Of a stretch of 64,000 nucleotides of DNA, positions 1-7,715 are shown one piece after another. Both the position numbers and the translations under genes were made by a program. Source of the DNA: Sphingomonas telluris (GTDB lineage: Bacteria; Pseudomonadota; Alphaproteobacteria; Sphingomonadales; Sphingomonadaceae); contig NZ_JAKZHW010000001.1 of NCBI RefSeq assembly GCF_022568775.1, positions 558,001 through 622,000 on the forward strand, in the 5' to 3' direction. The first letter of the stretch is position 1. Each line of letters opens with the position of its first letter. A model generated the notes under the pieces. That model saw only the letters and a program-made list of their open reading frames with translations, was not told where the DNA came from and searched no databases.

Positions 1-371
1 TCGCAGTCCGGCATCCTCAGTGGGCGCTATGGTTCGGCCTGATGGGCGCGCTGATGCTGAGCTTCATGGGGCTGCTGACCTCGCTGTGGGCCGACAAGTT
101 CGACCATGCCGCGGCGGTCACGAACTTCGTGGTGACGCCTTTGTCGCTGCTGTCGGGCACCTTCTATTCGGTGCACCAGCTGGCGCCCGCCTTTCAGAAG
201 GTGAGCCACGCCAACCCCTTCTTCTACGTGATCAGCGGGTTCCGGTACGGCTTCCTGGGCGTGAGCGATTCGCCTGTGCTCATCGGCGCGCTCGTCCTTT
301 TCTTGCTGAACATCGTCCTATGGGCGACCTGCTACACGCTGCTAAAACGTGGCTGGAAGATCAAGCAGTAG
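1..371 (+). CDS. ABC-2 type transporter permease, C-terminal part
   Basis: The gene enters from outside the window; the reading frame is open from base 3 with no start visible. The 122 residues seen contain three to four hydrophobic stretches (near the window edge, around residues 40-50, and two at the C-terminus) and the segment NPFFYVISGFRYGFLG, typical of the last helices of ABC-2 export permeases (NodJ/DrrB-like). It ends with a short basic tail, GWKIKQ, on the cytoplasmic side. Its ATP-binding partner would lie upstream outside the window. Substrate cannot be inferred. Alternative: any other ABC-2 family membrane subunit. Confidence 0.8.
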   Translation, partial: AVRHPQWALWFGLMGALMLSFMGLLTSLWADKFDHAAAVTNFVVTPLSLLSGTFYSVHQLAPAFQKVSHANPFFYVISGFRYGFLGVSDSPVLIGALVLFLLNIVLWATCYTLLKRGWKIKQ

Positions 372-490
372 CCTTTTCAGCCACTTAGCCCGTTAAGCTA
401 ATTGAACGCCGGATAACGAGCGCGTTCAGGGTCCAAATATCCGCTGTCCTCCACAAGATGCGCATCAACCCGCTCGAAGGAGAGCAAGTG

Positions 491-958
491 ATGCGTAAGG
501 TTCTGATTTCCGCCGCCGCCGCAGTTTCGGTCCTGGCGTTTGCGGCTCCCGCCGCCGCCCAGTGGGCGCCTGCGCCGCAGTATGGCTACGGCTACAACAA
601 CAACTACGGCGGCGTCCGCAGCCTGCAGGTTCGCGTGAACCAGCTGCAGCGCCAGATCGATCGGCTCGCACAGCGCCGAGCGATCAGCCGGGACGAGTAC
701 AACGGTCTCCAGCATGACGCGCGTAACGTCGAGCGCCGTCTCGCCGATCGCAGCCGCAACGGCCTCAACCGGCGCGAGTACGCCGAGATCCAGGGACGCA
801 TCGCGCGCCTGGAGCAGCGCATCTCGCACGAGGTGAACGACGGCCGCCGCTACGGCTATAACAACTACAACGGCTACAACAATAGCGGTTGGGTCGACCG
901 GGACCGCGACGGCCGCAACGACCGTTACGAAGACGATCAGGGCTACCGCCACGACTAA
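491..958 (+). CDS. Secreted Tyr/Asn-rich protein of unknown function
   Basis: The start at 491 is preceded by GGAGAG at good spacing; an earlier in-frame ATG at 458 would precede the signal peptide (MRKVLISAAAAVSVLAF, then APAAAQ cleavage site) and is unlikely. The mature protein of about 130 residues opens with a Y/G/N-rich stretch (GYGYNNNYGG), continues with a charged, probably coiled-coil segment rich in Arg/Gln/Glu (about residues 45-115), and ends with another YNNYNGYNN block and an acidic DRDGRNDRYEDD tail that resembles a calcium-binding loop. Periplasmic or surface localisation is likely. No enzyme family is recognised. A strong terminator follows 25 bases downstream, so it is probably monocistronic. 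Confidence 0.75.
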   Translation: MRKVLISAAAAVSVLAFAAPAAAQWAPAPQYGYGYNNNYGGVRSLQVRVNQLQRQIDRLAQRRAISRDEYNGLQHDARNVERRLADRSRNGLNRREYAEIQGRIARLEQRISHEVNDGRRYGYNNYNGYNNSGWVDRDRDGRNDRYEDDQGYRHD

Positions 959-980
959 GCGGAAACGCCAGGATCCATGA

Positions 981-1015
981 GAGGCGCGCCGGGGAAACTC
1001 GGCGCGCCTTTTCCT
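981..1015 (+). terminator. Rho-independent terminator
   Basis: Perfect 8-bp stem GGCGCGCC (983-990) / GGCGCGCC (1001-1008) with a 10-base loop, followed by TTTTCCTTTT. It closes the 491-958 gene before argD. Confidence 0.85.
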
Positions 1016-1088
1016 TTTCGGGCGCTCTGGCTATAGGTGCCGCGGCTGCAACAGCCGTTCCAAACCACCACAGAAGGACTCGCCCGAG

Positions 1089-2279
1089 ATGGCAATCACT
1101 CCGCTCATGCCCGTTTATCCGCGTTGCGAAGTGCGGCCGGTTCGAGGCGAGGGTGTCTATCTCTATGGTGAGAACGGTGAGAAGTACCTCGACTTTGCGT
1201 CGGGCATCGCGGTGAACCTGCTTGGCCACGGCCACGCGCACCTGACCCAGGCGATCCAGAAGCAGGCCGCGACGCTGATGCACGTGTCGAACCTGTACGG
1301 CAGCCCGCAGGGTGAGGCCTTCGCTCAGCGCCTGGTCGACCTGACCTTCGCCGACACGGTCTTCTTCACCAATTCGGGCGCCGAAGCGGTCGAATGTTCG
1401 ATCAAAACGGCCCGCCGCTATCACCATGCGAAGGGCAATCCGCACAAGCACGACCTGATCACCTTTTCGAACGCCTTCCATGGGCGGACGATGGCGACCA
1501 TCAGCGCGACCAATCAGGAAAAGCTGCGCGACGGCTTCGCGCCGCTCCTGCCGGGCTTCAAGGTCGTCGAGTTCGACAACCTCGACGCGGCGCTCGCCGC
1601 GGTCGACGAGAATACGGCCGGCTTCCTTCTCGAGCCGGTGCAGGGCGAAGGCGGCATCCGTCCGGCAAGCCACGAGTTCATCGCCGGCCTCCGCGCGGTC
1701 TGCGACGAGAATGACCTGATGCTGGTGTTCGACGAAGTGCAGTGCGGCGTCGCACGCACCGGCACGCTCTATGCCTATGAACAGTACGGCGTCGCGCCGG
1801 ATATCATGGCGTCGGCCAAGGGCATCGGCGGCGGTTTCCCGCTGGGCGCCTGCCTCGCCACGGAGAAGGCGGCGAGCGGCATGGTCATCGGGACGCACGG
1901 TTCGACCTACGGCGGCAACCCGCTTGCGATGGCGGCCGGTCAGGCGGTGTTCGACGTGGTCGCGAACGACGAGTTCCTCGCCAACGTCCGCCTGATGGGC
2001 GAGCGGCTGCGTTCGGCGCTGGAGCAGATGATCCCGAACCACGATCATCTTTTCGACAGCGTTCGCGGCATGGGCCTGATGCTCGGCGTCAAGATGAAGA
2101 CCGACAGCCGCGCCTTCGTAAACTATCTGCGCACGCAGGGCCTGCTGACGGTCGCGGCCGGCGACAATGTCATGCGCGTGCTTCCGCCGCTGACGATCGA
2201 CGAGGCCAACGTCCGCGAGTTCGTCGAGAGTCTGTCGGCCGCCGCCGCGCAATATGAGGTTCCGGCCGCCGCGGCCTGA
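1089..2279 (+). CDS. argD: Acetylornithine aminotransferase (class III PLP enzyme)
   Basis: The 396-residue protein matches the ArgD/OAT family over its full length: LYGENGEKYLDFASGIAVN near the N-terminus, FFTNSGAEAVE (PLP phosphate binding), the VFDEVQCG segment with the Asp that contacts the pyridine nitrogen, and SAKGIGGGFPLGA carrying the Schiff-base lysine. ArgD transfers the amino group between glutamate and N-acetylglutamate semialdehyde in arginine synthesis and often also serves as succinyldiaminopimelate aminotransferase. The usual alphaproteobacterial partner argF is not downstream; instead hslO follows 39 bases later, possibly co-transcribed. A related 4-aminobutyrate or succinylornithine specificity cannot be excluded from sequence alone. 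Confidence 0.92.
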   Translation: MAITPLMPVYPRCEVRPVRGEGVYLYGENGEKYLDFASGIAVNLLGHGHAHLTQAIQKQAATLMHVSNLYGSPQGEAFAQRLVDLTFADTVFFTNSGAEAVECSIKTARRYHHAKGNPHKHDLITFSNAFHGRTMATISATNQEKLRDGFAPLLPGFKVVEFDNLDAALAAVDENTAGFLLEPVQGEGGIRPASHEFIAGLRAVCDENDLMLVFDEVQCGVARTGTLYAYEQYGVAPDIMASAKGIGGGFPLGACLATEKAASGMVIGTHGSTYGGNPLAMAAGQAVFDVVANDEFLANVRLMGERLRSALEQMIPNHDHLFDSVRGMGLMLGVKMKTDSRAFVNYLRTQGLLTVAAGDNVMRVLPPLTIDEANVREFVESLSAAAAQYEVPAAAA

Positions 2280-2318
2280 GAGGTTGGAAGGCGGTCCGGC
2301 GGTTCCTATTTAGGCGCA

Positions 2319-3221
2319 ATGCCAACAACCGGCCTGTCCATCGACGTCGCAATCGGCGTCACCATCCCCGCGCGCGATGCGCGTGGTCGCGCCACCCGTA
2401 TCGGCCCGGTGCTCGACGAGATCCTGTCGGCGCACCAATATCCGCCCGTCATCGAGCGGCTGCTCGCCGAGGCGCTGACTCTGACCGCGCTCCTGGGGAC
2501 CCTCCTGAAGGACCCAGAGGGGCAGATGACGCTCCAGGCGCAGACCGAGAATGGTGCGATCGACCTGCTCGTCTGCGACTATCTGAACGGCGAGCTTCGC
2601 GGCTACGTCCGGCACGACCCTGCACGCCTTGCGGACGTCGGGCCGAGCCCCTCGCTCTTCGCCTTGTTCGGCAAGGGCTATCTGGCGATCACCTTCGACC
2701 AGCCGCTGACCGACGAGCGCTACCAGGGCATCGTCCCGCTGGAGGGAGATAGCCTCGCCCAGGCCGCGCAAAGCTACTTCGCGCAGTCGGAGCAGATCCC
2801 GAGCCTTGTCCGCCTGGCCGCCGAGAAGCGCGACGGCCGCTGGACCGCCGGCGGACTGTTGTTCCAGCACCTGCCTGAAGGCGAAGAGGGCCGTGAGCGG
2901 CTGCACACGCAGCTCGATCATCCCGACTGGCCTCACGTCGCGATCCTTGCGGGGTCGGTGAAGCCGGAAGAGCTCACGAACCCGGAGCTACCACTCGACG
3001 AGCTGATCTGGCGCCTCTTCCATGAGGAAGCGGAGGTCCGCACCTTCACGCCCGTTCACCTCAAGCGCGGCTGCCGCTGCGACCCGGCCTATGTCCGCTC
3101 AGTGATCGCACGATTCCCGGAGGAGGAGCGCGAGGCGATGGTGGGTCCGGATGGATTCATCACCGTGGACTGCGCCTTTTGCTCGACGAGCTTTCCGATC
3201 ACTCTGGAGGAAGTGTCTTAG
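2319..3221 (+). CDS. hslO: Redox-regulated chaperone Hsp33
   Basis: Full-length (300 aa) Hsp33. The C-terminal zinc centre is intact: Cys252-x-Cys254 in RGCRCDP and Cys285-x-x-Cys288 in DCAFC, the pair that is reduced and zinc-bound in the resting protein and forms disulphides under oxidative stress to expose the holdase surface. The middle contains the expected LLKDPEGQMTLQ and YLAITFDQPL segments. The protein acts in the cytoplasm. In alphaproteobacteria this gene often lies next to arginine genes (argD/argF), as here with argD immediately upstream. Confidence 0.95.
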   Translation: MPTTGLSIDVAIGVTIPARDARGRATRIGPVLDEILSAHQYPPVIERLLAEALTLTALLGTLLKDPEGQMTLQAQTENGAIDLLVCDYLNGELRGYVRHDPARLADVGPSPSLFALFGKGYLAITFDQPLTDERYQGIVPLEGDSLAQAAQSYFAQSEQIPSLVRLAAEKRDGRWTAGGLLFQHLPEGEEGRERLHTQLDHPDWPHVAILAGSVKPEELTNPELPLDELIWRLFHEEAEVRTFTPVHLKRGCRCDPAYVRSVIARFPEEEREAMVGPDGFITVDCAFCSTSFPITLEEVS

Positions 3222-3271
3222 GACGCCCAAAGTGATTACGTCCGTTAACAATTTTGTGGTAAGCGGGCACG

Positions 3272-3664
3272 ATGAGCCGAGTTGCTAGAGCGATAACCGG
3301 AGTGGCGGGCGGCATCGTGATGCTGCTCGGCCTGACGGCTGCAATGCATCCGGCAGTCCTCGTCCAGGCCGGTCCCGGCCTTTGGGAGATCGTGGGCGGC
3401 CCGCAGGGCGGCCGGCCGAAGATCTGCGTCGCCAATCCACTGGTGCTCGCGCAGCTCGAGCACCGCACGGGCAATTGCAAGCGTGACGTGGTTCGCGATG
3501 CGCCGACCTCGGCGGAGATCAGCTACACGTGTGCCGGCGGCGGCTTCGGCACGACGACGATCGAGCAGATCACGCCGCGTGCGCTGCGCATCGAGACGCA
3601 GGGCATTTCCGACAATGCGCCGTTCCACTACACGATTCAGGCACGAAAAGTCGGAAATTGCTGA
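3272..3664 (+). CDS. Small secreted protein, DUF3617-like
   Basis: 130 residues. The N-terminus (RVARAITGVAGGIVMLLGL) looks like a signal sequence. The rest has GLWEIVGG, a Cys in PKICVANP, another in GNCKRD and YTCAGGG, and ends with a Cys; the GLWE start followed by paired cysteines resembles the DUF3617 family of periplasmic proteins, but the match is by eye only. It lies 50 bases after hslO and just before a hairpin-rich intergenic region that probably ends its transcript or holds a separate small RNA. No function is known. Confidence 0.65.
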   Translation: MSRVARAITGVAGGIVMLLGLTAAMHPAVLVQAGPGLWEIVGGPQGGRPKICVANPLVLAQLEHRTGNCKRDVVRDAPTSAEISYTCAGGGFGTTTIEQITPRALRIETQGISDNAPFHYTIQARKVGNC

Positions 3665-3699
3665 GAAAAGTCTCGGCTCATTAAGCAAGGGTTTAACCA

Positions 3700-3805
3700 A
3701 TAGAGGCTAGGAAGGGCTCGTGCCGGACTTGGCACGCTTTCCTCCCAAACGGGTTTGACCCGGAACTGGGCCGCCTTCCTCCGGGACGGCGGCCCTTCTT
3801 TCTTT
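3700..3805 (+). ncRNA. Candidate small RNA with two CCTCC motifs
   Basis: Three consecutive hairpins are visible: CGTGCC/GGCACG (3719-3736), CGGGT/ACCCG with a 3-base loop (3750-3762) and a terminator hairpin GGGCCGCC/GGCGGCCC (3768-3795) followed by TTCTTTCTTT. The linker between hairpins 1 and 2 contains CTTTCCTCCC and the terminator loop is TTCCTCCGGGAC, so two anti-Shine-Dalgarno CCTCC motifs would be single-stranded. This is the architecture of alphaproteobacterial CCUCC-loop sRNAs (for example the cuckoo/ar14 type), which is family knowledge; that this is such an RNA is inference. The alternative is a 3' UTR or a leader/attenuator of queC. No clear promoter is seen apart from TTAAGCAAGGGTTTAACC at 3681-3698. 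Confidence 0.45.
3768..3805 (+). terminator. Rho-independent terminator before queC
   Basis: Perfect 8-bp stem GGGCCGCC (3768-3775) / GGCGGCCC (3788-3795), 12-base loop, then TTCTTTCTTT. It would end transcription about 30 bases before the queC start, so queC needs its own promoter downstream or read-through. Confidence 0.75.
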
Positions 3806-3834
3806 GGCGTCCCGTCGCGCCTAGATGCGCGCCG

Positions 3835-4518
3835 ATGGCTGAACAGGCTCAACAGAAGAAGGCGGTCGTCCTCCTGTCCGGGGGACTGGATTCCATGGTT
3901 TGCGCCGCGCTGGCGAAGGAGCAGGGATTCGAGGTTCTCGCGCTGACGATCGACTACAACCAGCGTCACCGCGTGGAGCTGGAGGCGGCGCGTCGGATCG
4001 CGGAACGCATGGGTATCCGCCACATCGTCCTGCCGCTCGACTTGCGGGCCTTCGGCGGATCGGCGCTGACCAGCGCCGCCGCCGTGCCGAAGGACGGCGT
4101 TCAGCCCGGAATTCCGATCACCTATGTGCCCGCGCGCAACCTCGTCTTCCTGAGCCTTGCCTTGGCGTGGGCAGAGGCGGAGGGATCGAGCGACCTCTTC
4201 ATCGGCGTGAATGCGCTCGATTATTCCGGCTATCCCGATTGCCGCCCCGAGTTCGTCAGCGGCTTCGAGAAGCTCGCTCGGCTGGCTACGAAAGCCGGGA
4301 GCGAAGGCGGCGAGATTACCATCCATGCGCCGTTGCAGCACATGACCAAGGCGGACATCGCGCGGGAGGCGCAGCGTCTCGGCCTCGACGCTGGCCAGAG
4401 CCATAGCTGCTACGATCCCGACCCTCAGGGCCGCGCATGCGGCGAATGCGACGCCTGCCGCCTGCGCGCCAAGGGCTTCGCGGACGCCGGCATCAAGGAT
4501 CCAACGGTCTACGCATGA
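3835..4518 (+). CDS. queC: 7-cyano-7-deazaguanine synthase
   Basis: 227 residues. The N-terminus has the PP-loop ATP pyrophosphatase motif LLSGGLDSMV, followed by LTIDYNQRH, and the C-terminus carries the zinc-binding cysteines CYDP...ACGECDACRLRAKGF typical of QueC. The enzyme converts 7-carboxy-7-deazaguanine to preQ0 using ATP and ammonia, in the cytoplasm, for queuosine in tRNA. Its stop overlaps the queE start by ATGA, so the two steps that make CDG and preQ0 are translationally coupled. No preQ1 riboswitch is recognisable upstream. Confidence 0.95.
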   Translation: MAEQAQQKKAVVLLSGGLDSMVCAALAKEQGFEVLALTIDYNQRHRVELEAARRIAERMGIRHIVLPLDLRAFGGSALTSAAAVPKDGVQPGIPITYVPARNLVFLSLALAWAEAEGSSDLFIGVNALDYSGYPDCRPEFVSGFEKLARLATKAGSEGGEITIHAPLQHMTKADIAREAQRLGLDAGQSHSCYDPDPQGRACGECDACRLRAKGFADAGIKDPTVYA

Positions 4519-5147
4519 CCTACGCCGTCAAGGAATGCTTTCTCACGCTGCAGGGCGAGGGCGTGCAGAGCGGCCGTCGCGCGGTGTTCCTGCGCTTTGC
4601 CGGTTGCAATCTCTGGTCGGGACGGGAGCAGGATCGGGAGAGCGCGCAGTGCACGTTCTGCGACACCGATTTCGTGGGCACCGACGGCGAGGGGGGCGGC
4701 AAGTTCGCCCGTGCGGAAGCGCTCGCCGATCATGTGCGGGACGTCTGGGGCAGGGGCTGCGACGACCGCCTCGTCGTGATTACGGGCGGAGAGCCGATGC
4801 TGCAGCTCGACCGGCCGCTCCTCGATGCGCTGCATGAGCAGGGCTTCCGGGTCGCGGTGGAGAGCAATGGCACCCTTCCGGCGACCGAAGGCATCGACTG
4901 GCTGTGCATCAGTCCAAAGGCAGGCACCGACGTCGTTCAGCGGAGCGGCGACGAGCTCAAGCTGGTCTGGCCGCAGCCCGGCGTCGACCTCGACGCGCTG
5001 GAGGGCTGGGACTTTCGCAACTTCCTGATCCAGCCGTTGGATTGCGAGGCGCGGGAAGAGGCGCTCGACGCGGCGATTCGGCTGGTGATGGAGCGGCCCC
5101 AGTGGCGCCTGTCCTTGCAGACGCACAAGCTTCTAGGGCTTCCCTAG
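4515..5147 (+). CDS. queE: 7-carboxy-7-deazaguanine synthase (radical SAM)
   Basis: The ATG at 4515 overlaps the queC stop (ATGA); the longer in-frame extension to 4437 lies inside queC and is discarded, giving 210 residues. It starts with the typical TYAVKECFLTLQGEG. The radical-SAM cluster cysteines are Cys31, Cys46 and Cys49 (C-x14-C-x2-C), the widened spacing found in QueE rather than the classic C-x3-C-x2-C. VITGGEPMLQ is the SAM-binding glycine-rich motif. It contracts 6-carboxytetrahydropterin to 7-carboxy-7-deazaguanine. A terminator follows at once, so the operon is queC-queE only; queD is not nearby. Confidence 0.95.
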   Translation: MTYAVKECFLTLQGEGVQSGRRAVFLRFAGCNLWSGREQDRESAQCTFCDTDFVGTDGEGGGKFARAEALADHVRDVWGRGCDDRLVVITGGEPMLQLDRPLLDALHEQGFRVAVESNGTLPATEGIDWLCISPKAGTDVVQRSGDELKLVWPQPGVDLDALEGWDFRNFLIQPLDCEAREEALDAAIRLVMERPQWRLSLQTHKLLGLP

Positions 5148-5155
5148 GTATAAAA

Positions 5156-5187
5156 AAGAGGCTGCCGAGCGAACCCGGCAGCCTCTT
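5156..5187. terminator. Bidirectional terminator between queE and the lipoprotein gene
   Basis: Perfect 12-bp stem AAGAGGCTGCCG (5156-5167) / CGGCAGCCTCTT (5176-5187), 8-base loop. An A6 run on the left gives a U tract for the minus-strand transcript; the plus side has the weaker TTGAAAT. It separates two convergent genes. Confidence 0.85.
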
Positions 5188-5220
5188 GAAATCCAACACT
5201 CCCGAAGGAGTGCAGAAGAC

Positions 5221-5496
5221 TTACTGAGCGTTCGTCGCCGCAGCGTTCGCAGCGTCGGCTGCGCTGTTGGCGGCGTCGGCGGCGCTGTTGGCAGCGTCCG
5301 CAGCATTCATGCTCATGTTCGCGTCCATGGTCGCATTGGCGTCCGTGTTCGCAGTCGCGTCGAGACCGGTGGTGTCGTTCACCATCAGGTTGTCGGTCGC
5401 GAGGTTGTCGACGTTCATCGTGTTGTCAGCGGATTCGTTGCTGCTGCAAGCAGAAACCGCCAGGGCCGCACCAGCGACCAGGATAAGAGCACGCAT
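5221..5496 (-). CDS. Small repeat-containing lipoprotein, unknown function
   Basis: 91 residues. A short lipoprotein signal ends in the lipobox VSAC (Cys17). The remainder is almost entirely Ala, Asn, Asp, Met and Thr, with an acidic, low-complexity middle (NVDNLATDNLMVND) and a C-terminal tandem heptad AADAANS repeated about three times. Such Ala/Asp/Asn-rich tails resemble the Lpp/alanine-zipper type helices, but no Lys for peptidoglycan attachment is at the C-terminus (ends ATNAQ). Likely anchored in the outer membrane. An AGGGAG ribosome binding site precedes the ATG on the minus strand. Not assigned to a family. Confidence 0.75.
   Translation of the reverse strand: MRALILVAGAALAVSACSSNESADNTMNVDNLATDNLMVNDTTGLDATANTDANATMDANMSMNAADAANSAADAANSAADAANAAATNAQ
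5243..5302 (-). repeat. 21-bp tandem coding repeat
   Basis: Two full units at 5261-5281 and 5282-5302 (18 of 21 bases identical by eye) and a shorter degenerate unit at 5243-5260 encode the AADAANS heptads of the lipoprotein. The frame is kept because the unit is a multiple of three, so length changes would not shift the reading frame. Confidence 0.8.
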
Positions 5497-5581
5497 TCAA
5501 AACTCCCTAATTATCCGATCTGAGAGCGGGGGATGCCCACGCGCAAATCGCGGGCACAATAGTCTGAAGCGCTCGCCACCA

Positions 5582-6244
5582 TCAAGAGACTTTGCAGGCG
5601 CTCCGCAAGGTGCTGAGAAAGCTGTCAAAATTGGCTTTGAGAGCGGAATCCACGCGCGTCATCGACGCCGGCTTCCCAAGAGCGGACAGGCTCGTGACGC
5701 CGAAATCGCTGATGCCGCACGGCACGATCCCGCCGAAGTGCGACAGGTCGGGATCCACGTTGATCGCGAAGCCGTGGAGAGTCACCCAGCGCTTCACGCG
5801 AATGCCCAAAGCGCCGATTTTCGCTTCGGTCGGGCCTTCGCCGACCCAGATGCCGATGCGCCCCTCGGCGCGGTGCGCGTCGACGCCCAGGTCTGTCAGC
5901 GTCGCGATGATCCAGCCTTCGAGCGAATGAACAAGGCAGCGGACGTCGCGGCCCCGCTTGTCGAGGTCTAGCATCAGATATCCGACCCGCTGCCCCGGCC
6001 CGTGATAGGTGTAGCGGCCGCCGCGGCCTGCCTCGAAAACGGGAAAGCCGAGGGGATTGAACAGCTCCGCGGGGTCCGCGCTCGTCCCCGCAGTGAACAA
6101 GGGCGGGTGCTCGAGCAGCCAGACGCATTCGGAGGCCGTGCCGGCGCGAATGTCCGCGGCGCGCTTCTCCATGAAGGCATGCGCCTCCTCATAGGGGACG
6201 AGCCTGTCGCTAACGCGCCATTCGATGTCCGCCGTCTCCGTCAC
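5582..6244 (-). CDS. lipB: Lipoyl(octanoyl) transferase
   Basis: A GTG at 6244 gives a 220-residue protein beginning [13 protein letters not shown]; the frame stays open to an ATG at 6370, but that extension has no family resemblance and would overlap the divergent gene. The LipB signature is present: [30 protein letters not shown], the catalytic lysine in [11 protein letters not shown] and the catalytic cysteine in [10 protein letters not shown]. The enzyme transfers octanoate from acyl carrier protein to lipoyl domains; GcvH encoded at 45.6 kb would be one of its substrates. LipA is not in the window. Divergent from the membrane protein gene at 6340. Confidence 0.95.
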   Translation of the reverse strand: MTETADIEWRVSDRLVPYEEAHAFMEKRAADIRAGTASECVWLLEHPPLFTAGTSADPAELFNPLGFPVFEAGRGGRYTYHGPGQRVGYLMLDLDKRGRDVRCLVHSLEGWIIATLTDLGVDAHRAEGRIGIWVGEGPTEAKIGALGIRVKRWVTLHGFAINVDPDLSHFGGIVPCGISDFGVTSLSALGKPASMTRVDSALKANFDSFLSTLRSACKVS

Positions 6245-6339
6245 GCTTGCGCAGATGGCCCCGCAGCGAACTCTGGGCAAGCGTTGCAAGTGCCCGTTCG
6301 GCCACGCATAACGTCCGCGTTCAACTGGAGGGGCCCATT

Positions 6340-7158
6340 GTGGCAAGCACGTTTTCGATCTCGCGCGCATGGGACGAGACCCGGGACATCTTTCGCCGCG
6401 ACGGCGGATTGTATGTCGCCGTTGCGCTCGCCATGATCGTCCTTCCCGAAGTCGCCGTCGGCGTCATTGCGCCCGATCCGGGGAACACGCCGTCGGGTGG
6501 CGTTCAGCTGCTCCGGCTGCTCGCGGGACTGATCGCGCTGATCGGGCAGCTCTCGATCATCCGGCTCGCGATCGGCCCGTCGACCACCGTCGGCGATGCC
6601 ATCCGTCACGGCGCCCGCCGCTTTCCGTCGGCGCTCGGCGCCATCATCCTCCTTGTGATCGCGATGATGCTGGTCACCATCCCGTTGGTGCTCGTTCTGG
6701 CGCCGCTGCTCGGTGCCGACATAGCGCATATGACCGCGCAGCCGAAGGGACCCGAAGCGACGCTGATCCTCATAGTGCTGCTGATCATCATCGCGATTTC
6801 CGTCCGCTTCACATTGCTGTCGCCGGTTTCCAGCGCAGAGGAGATCGGCCCGATCGCCATTCTGAAGCGGAGCTGGAACCTGACGACCGGACGCTACTGG
6901 CGCCTTGCCGGCTTCGTTGGCCTCCTGCTGATTGCGGCGATCTTCCTGCTGTTCACGGCGGGGATCATCGGCGGCCTGCTGGCGAAGATGGTCAGCCCGA
7001 ACATCGAGCCTTTCTCCATCGGCGCGCTCATCCTCTCGCTCGTCGCAGGCGCGGCGCAGGGCATTTTCTCGGTGATGGCGGCGCTGATGCTGGCGCGCGT
7101 CTACGCTCAGGTCGCGGGGCGCGATGCCGAGGCGAGCGTTCCGAGCAGCGGCACCTGA
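6340..7158 (+). CDS. Multi-pass inner membrane protein, unknown function
   Basis: The GTG at 6340 is preceded by GGAGGGG; starts further upstream would run into lipB. The 272-residue product has about five or six hydrophobic segments (around residues 25-45, 58-85, 105-130, 150-170, 190-220 and 230-255), separated by short polar loops; the loop [23 protein letters not shown] resembles the repeated cytoplasmic element of glycerophosphodiester phosphodiesterase membrane domains and related DUF975-like proteins. No catalytic residues can be recognised. The last 52 bases overlap the convergent GNAT gene, so both proteins' C-termini share DNA. Confidence 0.7.
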   Translation: MASTFSISRAWDETRDIFRRDGGLYVAVALAMIVLPEVAVGVIAPDPGNTPSGGVQLLRLLAGLIALIGQLSIIRLAIGPSTTVGDAIRHGARRFPSALGAIILLVIAMMLVTIPLVLVLAPLLGADIAHMTAQPKGPEATLILIVLLIIIAISVRFTLLSPVSSAEEIGPIAILKRSWNLTTGRYWRLAGFVGLLLIAAIFLLFTAGIIGGLLAKMVSPNIEPFSIGALILSLVAGAAQGIFSVMAALMLARVYAQVAGRDAEASVPSSGT

Positions 7159-7715
7159 GGCGCGCAGTCCCTCGGCAGGAAGCCTAGAAGGCGCGGGTCG
7201 GGGAAGCGTTCGATCGCGCGTCGATAGGGCGTGAAGCCCGCGCGCCGGTAAGCTGACAGGGCCGCAGGATGGTCGAGCGAGCAGGTGTGCACGTGCACGC
7301 GCTTGATGCCGTCGCGCCAGGCCAGGCGTAGCGCTTGGGCAAGTAGCCAGCGGCCGTGTCCCTGACCTGACAGCTCGGGCGCCAAGCCGACAAATGCCAG
7401 TTCGCACTGGCCGGTCTCGCGAAAGTCCAGCTCGAGCATGCCAACGTCGCGACCGTCCTGCTCGACGACATAGAGCTCGACCTTCGGATCGCGGATGATA
7501 GCCGCAAGTTCCTGGTCGCTCATGATCAGGCGCGAGAACCACAGCCAGCGTGAGCCGATCAGCCGGAACAGTTCGCGATAGGCGTCGGGGTCGGGCTCTT
7601 CGGTCCGTCGCAGTGACAATAGGGACGGCGGCACCGCGCCCGAAGGCGGCTCGTGCATTTCAAGGAAGGTGACGACCGCCGCGAGGTCACTGTCGGCAAC
7701 GGGATCGTAGCTCAT
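7107..7715 (-). CDS. GNAT-family N-acetyltransferase
   Basis: 202 residues. The acetyl-CoA binding core is at about residues 95-165: ELAFVGLAPELSGQGHGRWLLAQAL includes the R/Q-x-x-G-x-G/A type pyrophosphate loop (LSGQGHGRW), and the later ALSAYRRAGF is the typical GNAT end motif. Substrate unknown. Its ATG overlaps the hemF stop (ATGA at 7712-7715), so it is the second gene of a hemF operon and translationally coupled. The 3' end overlaps the convergent membrane-protein gene by 52 bases, which is unusually long for this window. Confidence 0.88.
   Translation of the reverse strand: MSYDPVADSDLAAVVTFLEMHEPPSGAVPPSLLSLRRTEEPDPDAYRELFRLIGSRWLWFSRLIMSDQELAAIIRDPKVELYVVEQDGRDVGMLELDFRETGQCELAFVGLAPELSGQGHGRWLLAQALRLAWRDGIKRVHVHTCSLDHPAALSAYRRAGFTPYRRAIERFPDPRLLGFLPRDCAPQVPLLGTLASASRPAT

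Noticed and set aside
765..2252. A 495-codon minus-strand frame
   Set aside because: Antisense to argD and crossing a strong terminator; no recognisable protein features.
3700..3834. PreQ1 riboswitch upstream of queC
   Set aside because: The short preQ1-I pattern with an A-rich tail pairing into the loop was not found; the hairpins fit an sRNA/terminator better.
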